A stretch of 64,000 nucleotides of DNA from CALJFL01 sp036961205 (GTDB taxonomy: Bacteria; Pseudomonadota; Gammaproteobacteria; Pseudomonadales; Halieaceae). The notes below the pieces were generated by a model. It worked only from the letters and a program-made list of their open reading frames with translations. It searched no databases and was not told the origin of the DNA. A program made the translations under genes and the position numbers. Location of the stretch: positions 8,756 through 72,755 of the forward strand of contig JBALVI010000013.1 of NCBI GenBank assembly GCA_036961205.1. Reading direction: 5' to 3'. Positions 1-8,599 of the stretch are shown here, one piece after another (position 1 is the first letter of the stretch; each line of letters begins with the position of its first letter).

Positions 1-1480
1 GGGTTTTGTTCTGCATGAAATAAATGTAGATGGGGGAGAACTGCTGCAGCAGCTCTCGGAGATAGGCATCACCCTGCTGCTTTTTACCATTGGCTTGAAG
101 CTACAGCCCAAAGACCTACTGCAAACCAAGGTCTGGGGTACAACCCTAATCCATATGGCCGCCATGCAATTGCTCTTTATGGGCGTTCTCTACGCTGCCG
201 GAACACTGGTGCCAGGCCTGCTACTGGACCTTACCGGGGTTTTAGTGATCGCGTTTGCACTCACTTTTTCGAGCACCGTTTTTGTCATTCAGATTATGCA
301 GGAGCGCGGCGAAATGGCTTCCCGCCATGCCAACCTGGCAATCGGCATCCTGATCATCCAGGATTTGGCAGCCGTCGCGTTTCTGGCGTCCACCAGCGGC
401 AAGATTCCGGATCTTTCCGCACTGGCTCTATTGCTTCTATTTCCTTTACGCCCGGTTATTCTCCGTTTGTTGACCCTCGCCGGGCATGGTGAATTATTTA
501 CCCTTTGTGGATTGGCCCTGGCACTGGGGGGCGGAGCCTTGTTTGAACTGGTCAACATTAAGGGCGATCTTGGCGTGCTCATTATCGGTGCTGCCCTGGC
601 CAATAGCCAAAAAGCGAAGGAGTTATCGCGCAACCTGCTGCAATTTAAGGATCTCTTTCTGGTGGGGTTTTTTCTATCTATCGGTCTGGGAGGCTTTCCG
701 CAAACTGAAATTATGGTACTGGCGGTGTTGATCGGCCTACTGTCTCTGGTCAAGCCCCTGCTCTATTTTCCGCTGATGACGATTTTTCATACCACCCCGC
801 GAACCGCCACACTAACGTCCGCCACACTGACTAATTTTAGTGAGTTTGGCCTGATTGTGGTCGCCGTTGCTGCCAGTGCGGGTTGGGTGGATAACCAGTG
901 GAGCGCCGGTATATCTCTGGCCGTTGCAGTTAGCTTCCTGCTGGCTTCGCCCATGAACAAGTACTCCCACGAGTTTTATCACCGCTATCGCAGCCGGCTG
1001 CAAGCCTTTGAATCTCCACAGGTTCGCGGCACCTATCCCGACACCAGCGGTGTGAAAGTCGTAGTCCTGGGCATGGGCAACATCGGTACGGGCGCTTACG
1101 ACGCTATCGCCGAGCAATATGGAGGCGAGGTACTTGGGGTGGACGACAATGACAGGAAACTTGATCGCCACCGAAAAGAACACCGCAGGGTAGCAGCCGC
1201 TGACGCCAGCGACCCGGACTTCTGGATCCGTCTGGACCTGGCAAATATAGATCTAGTTATGTTGGCGCTGACTAATCACCAGGAAAATATCCTGGTTGCC
1301 AAGCTGTTAAAAGAGCTGGGCTATCAGGGGAAAATTGCGGCAGTCGTCCGCTTCTCTGAGGAATCAATCGAACTCGGGCATCTGGGAATTTCTGCTTTCA
1401 ACTTGTACGCACAAGCCGGCGCGGGATTTGCCGCTCACGCGGCAGAAATTATCGCCACCCCTCACCAGATCGAAAACTGA
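1..1480 (+). CDS. KefB/KefC-type monovalent cation:proton antiporter (CPA2) with RCK domain, 5' end missing
   Basis: Inner-membrane CPA2 antiporter expected to exchange K+ (or Na+) for H+. The frame is open from base 2, so the N-terminus lies outside the window; a TTG at 95 is internal, because the preceding codons encode a typical CPA2 helix (GITLLLFTIGLKL). About ten hydrophobic helices follow. After them comes a cytosolic RCK/TrkA-N Rossmann domain with a dinucleotide-binding GMGNIGTGAY motif near position 1068 and a GVDDND strand end. The visible part is 492 codons against about 560-660 for full-length family members, so only a short N-terminal piece is lost. It ends 5 bp before the convergent sterol-desaturase gene. 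The ion specificity cannot be read from sequence. Confidence 0.88.
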   Translation, partial: GFVLHEINVDGGELLQQLSEIGITLLLFTIGLKLQPKDLLQTKVWGTTLIHMAAMQLLFMGVLYAAGTLVPGLLLDLTGVLVIAFALTFSSTVFVIQIMQERGEMASRHANLAIGILIIQDLAAVAFLASTSGKIPDLSALALLLLFPLRPVILRLLTLAGHGELFTLCGLALALGGGALFELVNIKGDLGVLIIGAALANSQKAKELSRNLLQFKDLFLVGFFLSIGLGGFPQTEIMVLAVLIGLLSLVKPLLYFPLMTIFHTTPRTATLTSATLTNFSEFGLIVVAVAASAGWVDNQWSAGISLAVAVSFLLASPMNKYSHEFYHRYRSRLQAFESPQVRGTYPDTSGVKVVVLGMGNIGTGAYDAIAEQYGGEVLGVDDNDRKLDRHRKEHRRVAAADASDPDFWIRLDLANIDLVMLALTNHQENILVAKLLKELGYQGKIAAVVRFSEESIELGHLGISAFNLYAQAGAGFAAHAAEIIATPHQIEN

Positions 1481-1485
1481 GTTTG

Positions 1486-2724
1486 TCAGGCGGCTGTCGG
1501 CACCTGACCCTTTTCCGCACTACGACCGAGCATAAATAGTGCCGCTATGTTGGCCAAGCCGTAAGCTAGCCCAGCGGTCAGCAGCTGCGCATTAAAGTCG
1601 GAAGCAGCGCCTAACATCAATAGTATAACCAGGCTTCCAAGGCGCACTGTTTCCCAAAATCGCAGACGAGTATTGTCACAATCTTCCAGCCAGAACGCGG
1701 TTGTCACGGTTGCAGCAAGAATCAGTGCCCAGAGCGCAATTCCCGCAAAATAGGCTATTTGCATAGATTCCATGGCACCAAGCAGGGCTGCTACCGCTAG
1801 TAACTGAAAAAATGCATAGCATTTAACAGCTGTAGTGACAGGCGGATCATATTTTTCAAAAGAAGACAGGTCGTGTTTTGGTCTCGGGTAACGCGCTTCC
1901 ACGTCCGCCGGACGCCATCCAGTTCGGGCGAACCATACTCTGAACTTGTCGCGCCAATTACCGGCATGCCGGCTGTCCTTCGCTATATCCACATAAATGT
2001 GGGTTATTGCCTTTACCGGATTCCAGCTGCGCAAGGGCCCACGAATGCCGTATATACAAGGCTCCTCGTCCAACTCTTCCTGAAAACTGCCGAACAATCT
2101 GTCCCAGATAATAAAGACCCCGCCGTAGTTGCGGTCCATGTAGATATCATTCTGGGCGTGGTGTACTCGATGATTTGATGCCGTTACAAAAAACCATTCG
2201 TACCAGCCGAGTTTAGGAATGTGTTCGGAGTGCACCCAGAACTGGTAGATAAGGTTCAAAGAACCCACTGTCACAAAAACCTCAGCAGGAATCCCCAGCA
2301 GATACATTGGGATGAAGAACAGCCAGCTGAACAACCAGCTTGTGCTGGTCTGGCGTAGCGCGGTACTGAGGTTATAGTCCTCGCTCTGATGATGGGCAAC
2401 ATGGGACGCCCACAAAATAATTCGCTCGTGGCCCATCCTGTGAAGCCAGTAATAACAAAAGTCATACAACACAAATGCCAGCACCCAGGTATACCAGTGA
2501 GAGGATGACATTAGTGACAGGGAGAAATAGGCCGTAATCAGGTAGTACACGTAGCCACCGATGCCCAGGGTGACAAATCTCCCCGCCTGACTGAGTGTGC
2601 CTAGGAACAGGCTGCTGACACTGTCGTTCAATCGATACGTGTTGCGTTTTTTCCAGTGGCCATAAGCCAGTTCCACCAAAATGGCGAGGACGAAAAATGG
2701 CACTGCATAGATAATCAGGTTCAT
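1486..2724 (-). CDS. Sterol desaturase / fatty acid hydroxylase family di-iron membrane oxygenase
   Basis: Integral membrane oxygenase of the fatty acid hydroxylase superfamily, which oxidises lipid C-H bonds with a di-iron centre. The histidine clusters are clear: HRMGH at residues 95-99, HVAHH at 108-112 and HRVHH at 185-189, plus H165/H168 between them. Hydrophobic segments precede and follow this core, and the C-terminal third (about 300-412) adds more helices of unknown role. At 412 residues it is longer than minimal family members (about 270) and resembles the alkylglycerol-monooxygenase-like subgroup. The substrate is unknown. It is a single gene, convergent with the antiporter and divergent from the DNA-repair pair. 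Confidence 0.85.
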   Translation of the reverse strand: MNLIIYAVPFFVLAILVELAYGHWKKRNTYRLNDSVSSLFLGTLSQAGRFVTLGIGGYVYYLITAYFSLSLMSSSHWYTWVLAFVLYDFCYYWLHRMGHERIILWASHVAHHQSEDYNLSTALRQTSTSWLFSWLFFIPMYLLGIPAEVFVTVGSLNLIYQFWVHSEHIPKLGWYEWFFVTASNHRVHHAQNDIYMDRNYGGVFIIWDRLFGSFQEELDEEPCIYGIRGPLRSWNPVKAITHIYVDIAKDSRHAGNWRDKFRVWFARTGWRPADVEARYPRPKHDLSSFEKYDPPVTTAVKCYAFFQLLAVAALLGAMESMQIAYFAGIALWALILAATVTTAFWLEDCDNTRLRFWETVRLGSLVILLMLGAASDFNAQLLTAGLAYGLANIAALFMLGRSAEKGQVPTAA

Positions 2725-2898
2725 AACTAATATTCCAAAGGCATAAAAGTGCCCCGCGAAAGCTCAGGGCAGAACCACTATTCTGGCAGCGGCAACTTAA
2801 AGCAAGCTGAAAGGGGCCCTACAGCCAAATCAACCGTGAATCCTTAGAGGGCCGATTTTGGCTAGTAGCCTGGCCCAGCGGTCTCTATAGTGTGCCTT

Positions 2899-4326
2899 AT
2901 GGATGAACACAATCACAACGCCACAATAGAGCTGGACCGAGAAATCTGCAGGCAGGCTAGACTGTCCCGGGACCGCAGGTTCGACGGCGAATTTTTTCTC
3001 GCCGTGAGCACTACCGGCATCTACTGTCGGCCTATCTGTCCAGCGCGCCAACCGGCGGAGCGCAATGTGTCGTATTTTCGCCATGCCGCCCAGGCAGCAC
3101 AAGCCGGCTTTCGCCCCTGCCTACGATGCCGGCCAGAAACCGCACCCAACAGCCCTGCCTGGCTGGGAACCCATACCACTGTGAGTAGAGCGCTAGACCT
3201 GATTCGCGCGGGAGCACTTAATGGCGAAGGGTCACTGGATACGCTGGCGGCTCGTATGGGTATCGGCGAGCGTTACTTGCGTAAGCTTTTTCAGCGGGAT
3301 CTGGGCCTCTCGCCGCTGGAGGTTGCACAGAATCAGCGCCTGTTACTGGCCAAGCAATTACTTGCCGAAACCACTCTGCCTCTGACGGACGTAGCTTTCG
3401 CAGCGGGATTTAATAGCGTACGCCGATTCAACTCAGCAATACGCGACGCGTTTGACAAATCACCGGGAGAATTGCGCAAGAGCCCCGCCCGGGTCGGGGA
3501 GCCCATCGAGATCGAATTACACTATCGTCCCCCGTACGACTGGCAGGGTGTCACGGGCTTTTTCTGCCGCCACGCTATCCCCGGTGTGGAGCAGGCAGGA
3601 CCGAATAGCTACCAACGGAATATTCGGGTTAATGGCCAAACGGGTCACTTTTCTGTGACCCCGATGAAAAATAAAACAGCCCTAAAGCTGTCCCTGAGCC
3701 TGCCCGCTTTGCAGCCATTAATGCCTTTGATAGCGCGAATCCGGCGGATGTTCGACCTGGACGCAAACCCCCAGGCGATTGAGGCCGCACTCTCAATATC
3801 CCCGATTCTTGGCAAGCTGCTGGCAGCGAGACCGGGAATACGTGCACCTGGAGCATGGTCGGCTGAGGAATCAGCTGTCAGAGCGATAATTGGCCAGCAG
3901 GTCAGCACGGCGGCCGCGTGCAATATTGGCGCGCGTTTTGCCCGCGCCTGTGCCAGTGCCAGCGACGACTCCGCCCTTACCTACCCACGCGCCAGAGATA
4001 TCGCCAAGCTCGGTGATGACCAGTTCCCAATGCCTGCGAGTCGCCGCGATACGCTACGTCGTCTCGGGGAACTGCAGTCAGGCGATTCAGAAGAGATTGA
4101 ACTGGATGAGCTGGCAGCGCTTCGCGGCGTTGGGCCCTGGACCACAAACATGGCCGCTATGCGCGGTCTGGGTGAACCTGATGTATTCCCTACGGCAGAT
4201 CTGGGCCTCATCAACGCCTGGAAGCAACTGGGCAAGGATCAGGCAGAATTAAAAGACGTACAAAATGCCTGGCGGCCCTGGCGATCCTACGCCGCCAATC
4301 TACTCTGGAGAAGTCTGAGCCAATGA
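2899..4326 (+). CDS. alkA: Ada-type regulatory domain fused to AlkA 3-methyladenine DNA glycosylase
   Basis: Fusion for alkylated-DNA repair. Residues 1-85 are the Ada metal-binding methyl-acceptor domain with four zinc cysteines (C43, C47, C74, C77). Residues about 95-190 are an AraC-type helix-turn-helix pair. Residues about 200-310 are the AlkA N-terminal fold, and the rest is the HhH-GPD glycosylase with hairpin LRGVGPWTT and the catalytic aspartate in FPTADLG. It lacks the Ada C-terminal methyltransferase, which is supplied by the next gene (4-bp ATGA overlap). ATG 2899 is chosen; a GTG at 2890 is the alternative. Neither has a good Shine-Dalgarno sequence. By analogy with Ada, methylation of the N-domain cysteine probably activates transcription of this pair. 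Confidence 0.92.
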   Translation: MDEHNHNATIELDREICRQARLSRDRRFDGEFFLAVSTTGIYCRPICPARQPAERNVSYFRHAAQAAQAGFRPCLRCRPETAPNSPAWLGTHTTVSRALDLIRAGALNGEGSLDTLAARMGIGERYLRKLFQRDLGLSPLEVAQNQRLLLAKQLLAETTLPLTDVAFAAGFNSVRRFNSAIRDAFDKSPGELRKSPARVGEPIEIELHYRPPYDWQGVTGFFCRHAIPGVEQAGPNSYQRNIRVNGQTGHFSVTPMKNKTALKLSLSLPALQPLMPLIARIRRMFDLDANPQAIEAALSISPILGKLLAARPGIRAPGAWSAEESAVRAIIGQQVSTAAACNIGARFARACASASDDSALTYPRARDIAKLGDDQFPMPASRRDTLRRLGELQSGDSEEIELDELAALRGVGPWTTNMAAMRGLGEPDVFPTADLGLINAWKQLGKDQAELKDVQNAWRPWRSYAANLLWRSLSQ

Positions 4327-4796
4327 ACAGTCTAAAGATCATAACCCCTGTGGGCACCTTACAGCTCTTGTCGGATGCCGGTTGCCTGGTGAAAATTGCA
4401 TTCCCGGGTGAGCACCATACAGGGCACGAAACTGATGAGTCAGACCCGGTCCTCGCAGTGTGCGCAACCCAGTTGAGAGAATACTTTGCCGGCAAGCGGC
4501 AGGAGTTCGATATACCGCTAGGGCCCACCGGTACTGAATTCCAGCAAGAGGTTTGGGGCGCGCTAAAGCGCATACCCTTCGGAGAGCTGAGAAGTTACGG
4601 TGAAATTGCCCGTGAGATCGGTAGACCCAAGGCAGTGCGCGCAGTCGGTGCTGCCAACGGGCGCAACCCTTTGCCTATTGTCGTACCCTGCCACCGAGTA
4701 ATAGGGAGCGACGGCTCGCTCACCGGCTTCGCCGGAGGCCTGGACATGAAGAAACAACTTCTGACGCTGGAAGGGGCGCCTCTACCAACGCCCTAA
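4323..4796 (+). CDS. ogt: Methylated-DNA-[protein]-cysteine S-methyltransferase
   Basis: Suicide repair enzyme that moves the methyl group of O6-methylguanine (or O4-methylthymine) to its own cysteine. The acceptor motif PCHRVIG is present with C123, followed by the LTGFAGG substrate loop. The helix-turn-helix that flips the base is recognisable (FGELRSYGEIA). At 157 residues it is the usual length for a stand-alone Ogt. It starts inside the stop of the upstream Ada-AlkA gene (ATGA), so the two are almost certainly cotranscribed and translationally coupled. Together they rebuild the functions that Ada plus AlkA provide in E. coli. Confidence 0.93.
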   Translation: MNSLKIITPVGTLQLLSDAGCLVKIAFPGEHHTGHETDESDPVLAVCATQLREYFAGKRQEFDIPLGPTGTEFQQEVWGALKRIPFGELRSYGEIAREIGRPKAVRAVGAANGRNPLPIVVPCHRVIGSDGSLTGFAGGLDMKKQLLTLEGAPLPTP

Positions 4797-4803
4797 CCCT
4801 AAC

Positions 4804-5043
4804 TTAAGCGTTCAGGTCCGGGATCATTTCATCCTTGAGCCGCTCAATCGCGTCTTTCAGGCGAAGTTTCTCTTTCTTGAGTCGCTGCAAGAGGATTTGG
4901 TTTTGATAGGGAAAGTCATAGAGCTCGGTAATCTTGCTGTCCAGAGCCCGATGTTTACTCTGCAGTTCCATCAATCGCATGGCTGGAGTAAGCACTTCAT
5001 TGGCCGCTTCTTCAGGCCCGTTGACAGGTGGCTGTTGGTTCAT
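4804..5043 (-). CDS. YdcH-like DUF465 small coiled-coil protein
   Basis: A 79-residue, highly charged helical protein. From about residue 25 it matches the DUF465/YdcH pattern: a leading helix (MELQSKHRALDSKI), a short linker and a Lys/Arg-rich second helix (LKKEKLRLKDAIERL). The function of the family is unknown; members are short coiled coils that are widespread in Proteobacteria. The N-terminal 20 residues are Pro/Glu-rich and probably disordered. It is convergent with ogt, leaving 7 bp between them, and lies downstream of cysQ on the same strand with an 83-bp gap. Confidence 0.75.
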   Translation of the reverse strand: MNQQPPVNGPEEAANEVLTPAMRLMELQSKHRALDSKITELYDFPYQNQILLQRLKKEKLRLKDAIERLKDEMIPDLNA

Positions 5044-5126
5044 AGATGTAGGGTATCGATCGCCGAATTAACTATCTCAACTTGCAACTCTAACCCCACA
5101 ACGATTACCGACACAAGCACCAAAAT

Positions 5127-5972
5127 TCATGACGTGACTTCTGCTGGTATCTGCTGCCACAAAGGGTTGTCCGGCTGCGCGATTGCCAGGAAATAAGGGC
5201 TCAGTAAGGTGTCGCGACAATTGTAGCGCAGGGGCTCTCCGTCCAGACCAATCACCGCACCGCCGGCGGCCTCGACCAGCGCCTGACCGGCTGCCACATC
5301 CCACTCGCTACAGGGGGAAAATCGTGGATAGAAGTCACCTTGCCCAGCGGCCATCTGGCAAAATTTCAGCGCGCTGCCACTATTATCACGCTCGAAATCG
5401 CCGCATTGCTGGCGCAGCCACGACAGGCAACGCTCTATCCTGGGGCCGGTATGCCGGCGACTAGCCAGTACCACTAGCGGTTTGTTAGCGCGGATGTCTC
5501 GGGTTGCTATCGGTTTTTCATCCCAGCTGCCACCCTCCTCCCACTGGTACCGCCAGGCGCCCACGCCCGGGATGCCAATAAAAGCCTGACGCGTCAGTGG
5601 TACATATAGCAGGCCCAGTATGGGTCGAGAGTCCTCTATAAGCGCGATATTTATGGTGAACTCACCAGTGCCACCGATGAATTCTTTGGTGCCGTCCAGC
5701 GGATCTACCATCCAAAATCGTGTCCAGTTTCGCCTGTCTGACAACTCCTGAGCAGAGCACTCTTCGGAGAGCACCGGCATCGGGTCGGCCAGGTCCCACA
5801 AGCCATTAAGCAATATGCGATGAGAGTCCAAATCTGCCTGGGTGACTGGGGAACTGTCACCCTTGGAGGTGAACGCAGTATCCCCCGGTTGCTGATAGTG
5901 GCCGCAAATCACCTGCCCTGCGCGATCGCACAATTCAAGAAGAGGGGGAATCAAAATCTGTAAATCTGACAC
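5127..5972 (-). CDS. cysQ: 3'(2'),5'-bisphosphate nucleotidase CysQ
   Basis: Mg2+-dependent phosphatase of the inositol monophosphatase superfamily. It hydrolyses the sulfate-assimilation by-product 3'-phosphoadenosine 5'-phosphate to AMP. The metal-binding motif DPLDGTKEFI is present, as is the C-terminal EWDVAAGQALVEAAGG motif and an upstream SEE metal-ligand motif. GTG at 5972 is preferred over the longer reading from 6050: it has an AGGA eight bases upstream and gives 281 residues, near the family norm. It is divergent from the HAD nucleotidase gene. In Pseudomonas-like genomes cysQ, nudE and this nucleotidase are neighbours; nudE is absent here. Confidence 0.9.
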   Translation of the reverse strand: MSDLQILIPPLLELCDRAGQVICGHYQQPGDTAFTSKGDSSPVTQADLDSHRILLNGLWDLADPMPVLSEECSAQELSDRRNWTRFWMVDPLDGTKEFIGGTGEFTINIALIEDSRPILGLLYVPLTRQAFIGIPGVGAWRYQWEEGGSWDEKPIATRDIRANKPLVVLASRRHTGPRIERCLSWLRQQCGDFERDNSGSALKFCQMAAGQGDFYPRFSPCSEWDVAAGQALVEAAGGAVIGLDGEPLRYNCRDTLLSPYFLAIAQPDNPLWQQIPAEVTS

Positions 5973-6130
5973 ATCGTTATCCTGCAGGGCATAGCCGATT
6001 GTAACATCCCGGGGAACCCAACTCATTGCCCGAGTTTGCCAGCCACTCATCCAAGAGCAGACAGCTCATGCACGCAGATAGAAAAGCGGGCATAATTTGA
6101 GTCCAACAGATTCCGAGGCTATAAAAAGCT

Positions 6131-6796
6131 GTGCTACCCTGGAAAGACATCGACACCGTGCTCCTGGATATGGACGGCACTTTGCTGGACCTGCATTTTG
6201 ACAATTATTTCTGGCTGGAACACCTGCCCAAGGTATATGCACAGGACAGGAATATTGCTGAGCAAGAGGCGATAGATATTCTCCACACTCGTTTTGGCGG
6301 CGATCAAGGCACGCTTGACTGGTACTCTCTCGACTACTGGTCGGCCCAGCTGCAGCTCGACATTCCAGCCCTGAAGCGAGAGCTTCGCCACATGATCAAG
6401 CTCAGGCCGTTCGCCATAGAATTTTTGAAGCAGTTACACGCCGGTCATCACGAGGTGTTGCTGGTTACCAATGCGCATCGCAAGACCCTGGACATCAAAA
6501 TGGACCAGATCGACATTACCCACTGGTTTGATCGCCTGGTGGTCTCTCACGAACTGGACGCCCCCAAGGAAGAGCAACACTTTTGGCATAAACTGCAACT
6601 GCTGCACCCTTTTGACCCGGCGCGTACCCTGCTGATAGATGATAACGAGCGCGTTCTTGATAGTGCGAGCGAATACGGGATCGCCCACCTTCTCACCTTG
6701 CTGCAGCCAGACAGCAGACACCAGAAGCGTATCGATAACCGGTTTCCCGGCATTCATCATTTTGACGAGATAATGCCCGGGTTGGCGCTACCATGA
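6131..6796 (+). CDS. yrfG: GMP/IMP nucleotidase, HAD superfamily (YrfG)
   Basis: Haloacid-dehalogenase-type phosphatase, expected to dephosphorylate GMP and IMP as E. coli YrfG does. The HAD catalytic motif DMDGTLLDL sits near the N-terminus, motif II is VTNAH, and motif IV is LLIDDNERVL. A cap domain of about 60 residues lies between motifs I and II. Translation starts with GTG at 6131. The stop overlaps the start of hslR by 4 bp, a gene pairing also seen in E. coli, which supports both assignments. Length is 221 residues, as expected. Confidence 0.9.
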   Translation: MLPWKDIDTVLLDMDGTLLDLHFDNYFWLEHLPKVYAQDRNIAEQEAIDILHTRFGGDQGTLDWYSLDYWSAQLQLDIPALKRELRHMIKLRPFAIEFLKQLHAGHHEVLLVTNAHRKTLDIKMDQIDITHWFDRLVVSHELDAPKEEQHFWHKLQLLHPFDPARTLLIDDNERVLDSASEYGIAHLLTLLQPDSRHQKRIDNRFPGIHHFDEIMPGLALP

Positions 6797-7197
6797 GCGA
6801 CCCAGGTAACGACGACAAGCTCCGCATCGACAAGTGGCTGTGGGCAGCGCGTTTTTTCAAGACCCGCAGCCTGGCCAAGGCGGCCATCGACGGCGGCAAA
6901 GTTCAGCTGGACGGCAAAAGGGTGAAGGTCTCCAAAGAAATTGCAGTGGGTGCATGCCTGCGGATTCGTCAGGGCTGGGATGAGAAAGACATCGAAGTTA
7001 TAGCCCTGTCAAATCAGCGCCGGGGTGCTCCGGAAGCCGAGCTGCTGTATCAGGAAAGCGCTGACAGCATTCAACGCCGGGAACAGGAAGCAGCAGCCCG
7101 CAAAGCCGCCGGCGGCATGATTGATCGGCCCTTGCAGCGGCCTACCAAGAAGCAGCGTCGCCAAATTCACCGCTTCAAAGAAGATTCTTTTGATTGA
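6793..7197 (+). CDS. hslR: Heat-shock protein Hsp15, S4-domain ribosome-associated RNA-binding protein
   Basis: Small RNA-binding protein. In E. coli, Hsp15 binds 50S subunits that carry stalled peptidyl-tRNA. Residues about 9-70 form an S4 RNA-binding domain (RIDKWLWAARFFKTRSLA, then the GGKVQLDG turn). The C-terminal half is basic (PTKKQRRQIHRF) as in other Hsp15 proteins. It is 134 residues, the family length. It overlaps yrfG by 4 bp, so the two are cotranscribed; no hslO follows, unlike E. coli. The next gene is on the opposite strand 10 bp away. Confidence 0.92.
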   Translation: MSDPGNDDKLRIDKWLWAARFFKTRSLAKAAIDGGKVQLDGKRVKVSKEIAVGACLRIRQGWDEKDIEVIALSNQRRGAPEAELLYQESADSIQRREQEAAARKAAGGMIDRPLQRPTKKQRRQIHRFKEDSFD

Positions 7198-7207
7198 GTA
7201 CTGAGTT

Positions 7208-8407
7208 TCAGCAGACCGCTATCGTATTCCGGCCTGAATCCTTGGCCTTGTAAAGACAGTCATCGACTTTCTGAATCAACGCTCCCGGCGCGGTATCAGC
7301 ATCGGGGCTTACAGTGACTACGCCCTGACTCACCGTAATACAGTCAGCAACTCCCGAGGTTCCATGTGGAATACTCTCTTCATTGATCAGCTCCTTGAGC
7401 CGATTAGCGGTTCTCACCGCTGAATGCTCGGAGGCTCCAGGTAAGATCAGCAGGAATTCCTCCCCACCGTAACGTGCCACGACTTCACCAGCTCGTGAAG
7501 TGGCGCGCTGCATGAGATCCGCCAATCTTTGCAGCACTGCATCACCGGCGGGGTGACCATAAGTATCGTTGTAATTTTTGAAGTGGTCCACATCCAGCAT
7601 AATCAGCGAGAGCTGGCTACCAGCTCGGCGTGCTCGGTTTATTTCTTCCTGCAGGGAGTTGTTGACCAGTCTTCGATTGCCCAAGCCAGTAAGTTCATCG
7701 ACATTCGCCAGATCAGTCAATTGCTGACGGGCGTCCTGAAGCTGACGGTTGCGATCACGCAGTGACCCGGTCAATTCACCCAACTCCTTGGAAATCGCCT
7801 CACGCTCCCAATTCAGGGAGATCATGGTGCGAAAGGACTGGTAAATCCAGTTACTAACAGCCACTAGTAGCGCGCAGACCCCCAGCAGCACGAGACCAAC
7901 AATCAAATTGAAGGGCTCTTGCCAGTAATGAACAAGGCACCACCACGAGATCGGCCACAAGGCCGTAAACATGTAGGTCAAAAAATATTCCCGGACAACG
8001 ACAGTCACGCCCACTGAAATGGCCGTAATAATGACCACCAACAAGACAAAAGTGTACTGAGACTCAATGGGGACCTTATCAGCCCAATAGATATAGGCAG
8101 TCGACCACACTAGGCCGGTGATCGCGGAGCCCACTATCAGGTTCCAATAAACTCGTTTGGGGTGGCTTTGGAAACGCCTTTCCACCAACGCGTTGCTCAT
8201 GTAAAGAGAACGCGTCAACAGCATAATCAAGACGCCGCAGGCCCAAAGCAGCAGGTAGGCGAAATCTACAAAAGACCAGAACAGGGCCACGGTGGCCAGC
8301 ACTCCGACCATATTGGCGCCAATAGTCGCCACTCGCCCGTGCTGCATCAGCAGCTCTAACTGGGCTGCAAACAGCTCTTCACGGGGAATATGTTGTTGGT
8401 AAATCAT
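7208..8407 (-). CDS. Membrane-anchored GGDEF diguanylate cyclase
   Basis: Diguanylate cyclase making the second messenger c-di-GMP from two GTP. Residues about 25-195 contain five or six hydrophobic segments forming an integral-membrane sensor region with no recognised ligand site. A short coiled coil (about 200-235) links it to the GGDEF domain. The signature is RYGGEEF, which is catalytically competent. The inhibitory site that usually reads RxxD five residues ahead reads RAGE, so product inhibition may be altered. DELTGLGNRR and LDVDHFKNYND are also present. Only this enzyme and the PilZ protein at 49.2 kb belong to c-di-GMP signalling in the window. Confidence 0.92.
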   Translation of the reverse strand: MIYQQHIPREELFAAQLELLMQHGRVATIGANMVGVLATVALFWSFVDFAYLLLWACGVLIMLLTRSLYMSNALVERRFQSHPKRVYWNLIVGSAITGLVWSTAYIYWADKVPIESQYTFVLLVVIITAISVGVTVVVREYFLTYMFTALWPISWWCLVHYWQEPFNLIVGLVLLGVCALLVAVSNWIYQSFRTMISLNWEREAISKELGELTGSLRDRNRQLQDARQQLTDLANVDELTGLGNRRLVNNSLQEEINRARRAGSQLSLIMLDVDHFKNYNDTYGHPAGDAVLQRLADLMQRATSRAGEVVARYGGEEFLLILPGASEHSAVRTANRLKELINEESIPHGTSGVADCITVSQGVVTVSPDADTAPGALIQKVDDCLYKAKDSGRNTIAVC

Positions 8408-8599
8408 GACGTAATCCTACACCGAAGGTGAGATCGGGGTAAGTCCCGGTACCAAAGGTGCGAACCCGGTCACAGCCGTGCTTTGCCGCGGACGGTTGGA
8501 AACAGTAAAGCTGCGAACCCCATCACAGGCTGAGACAGCAACTGATTGCCACCACCGCTCAAATCGGCCAGACTCGGAGCATCTTATTTGGGGCTATCA
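8408..8599. repeat. Intergenic region with a tandem imperfect 24-bp repeat
   Basis: Divergent intergenic region between the diguanylate cyclase and the SGNH-like gene. It holds two copies of a 24-bp unit at 8454-8477 and 8507-8530, in the same orientation. Both share the core TGCGAACCC and TCACAG and match at 20 of 24 positions. Between them lies a hairpin with arms CAGCCGT (8473-8479) and ACGGTTG (8492-8498). The repeats could be operator sites or part of a leader RNA. I could not match them to a known riboswitch class. Confidence 0.5.

Noticed and set aside
8421..8560. Riboswitch or 4.5S RNA suggested by GCGAACCCGGTCAC-like strings and GGCTGAGA
   Set aside because: The cobalamin B12 box, the FMN core, the TPP core and the GGAAGGAAGCAG core of SRP RNA are all absent on both strands. 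Only the tandem repeat itself is supported.
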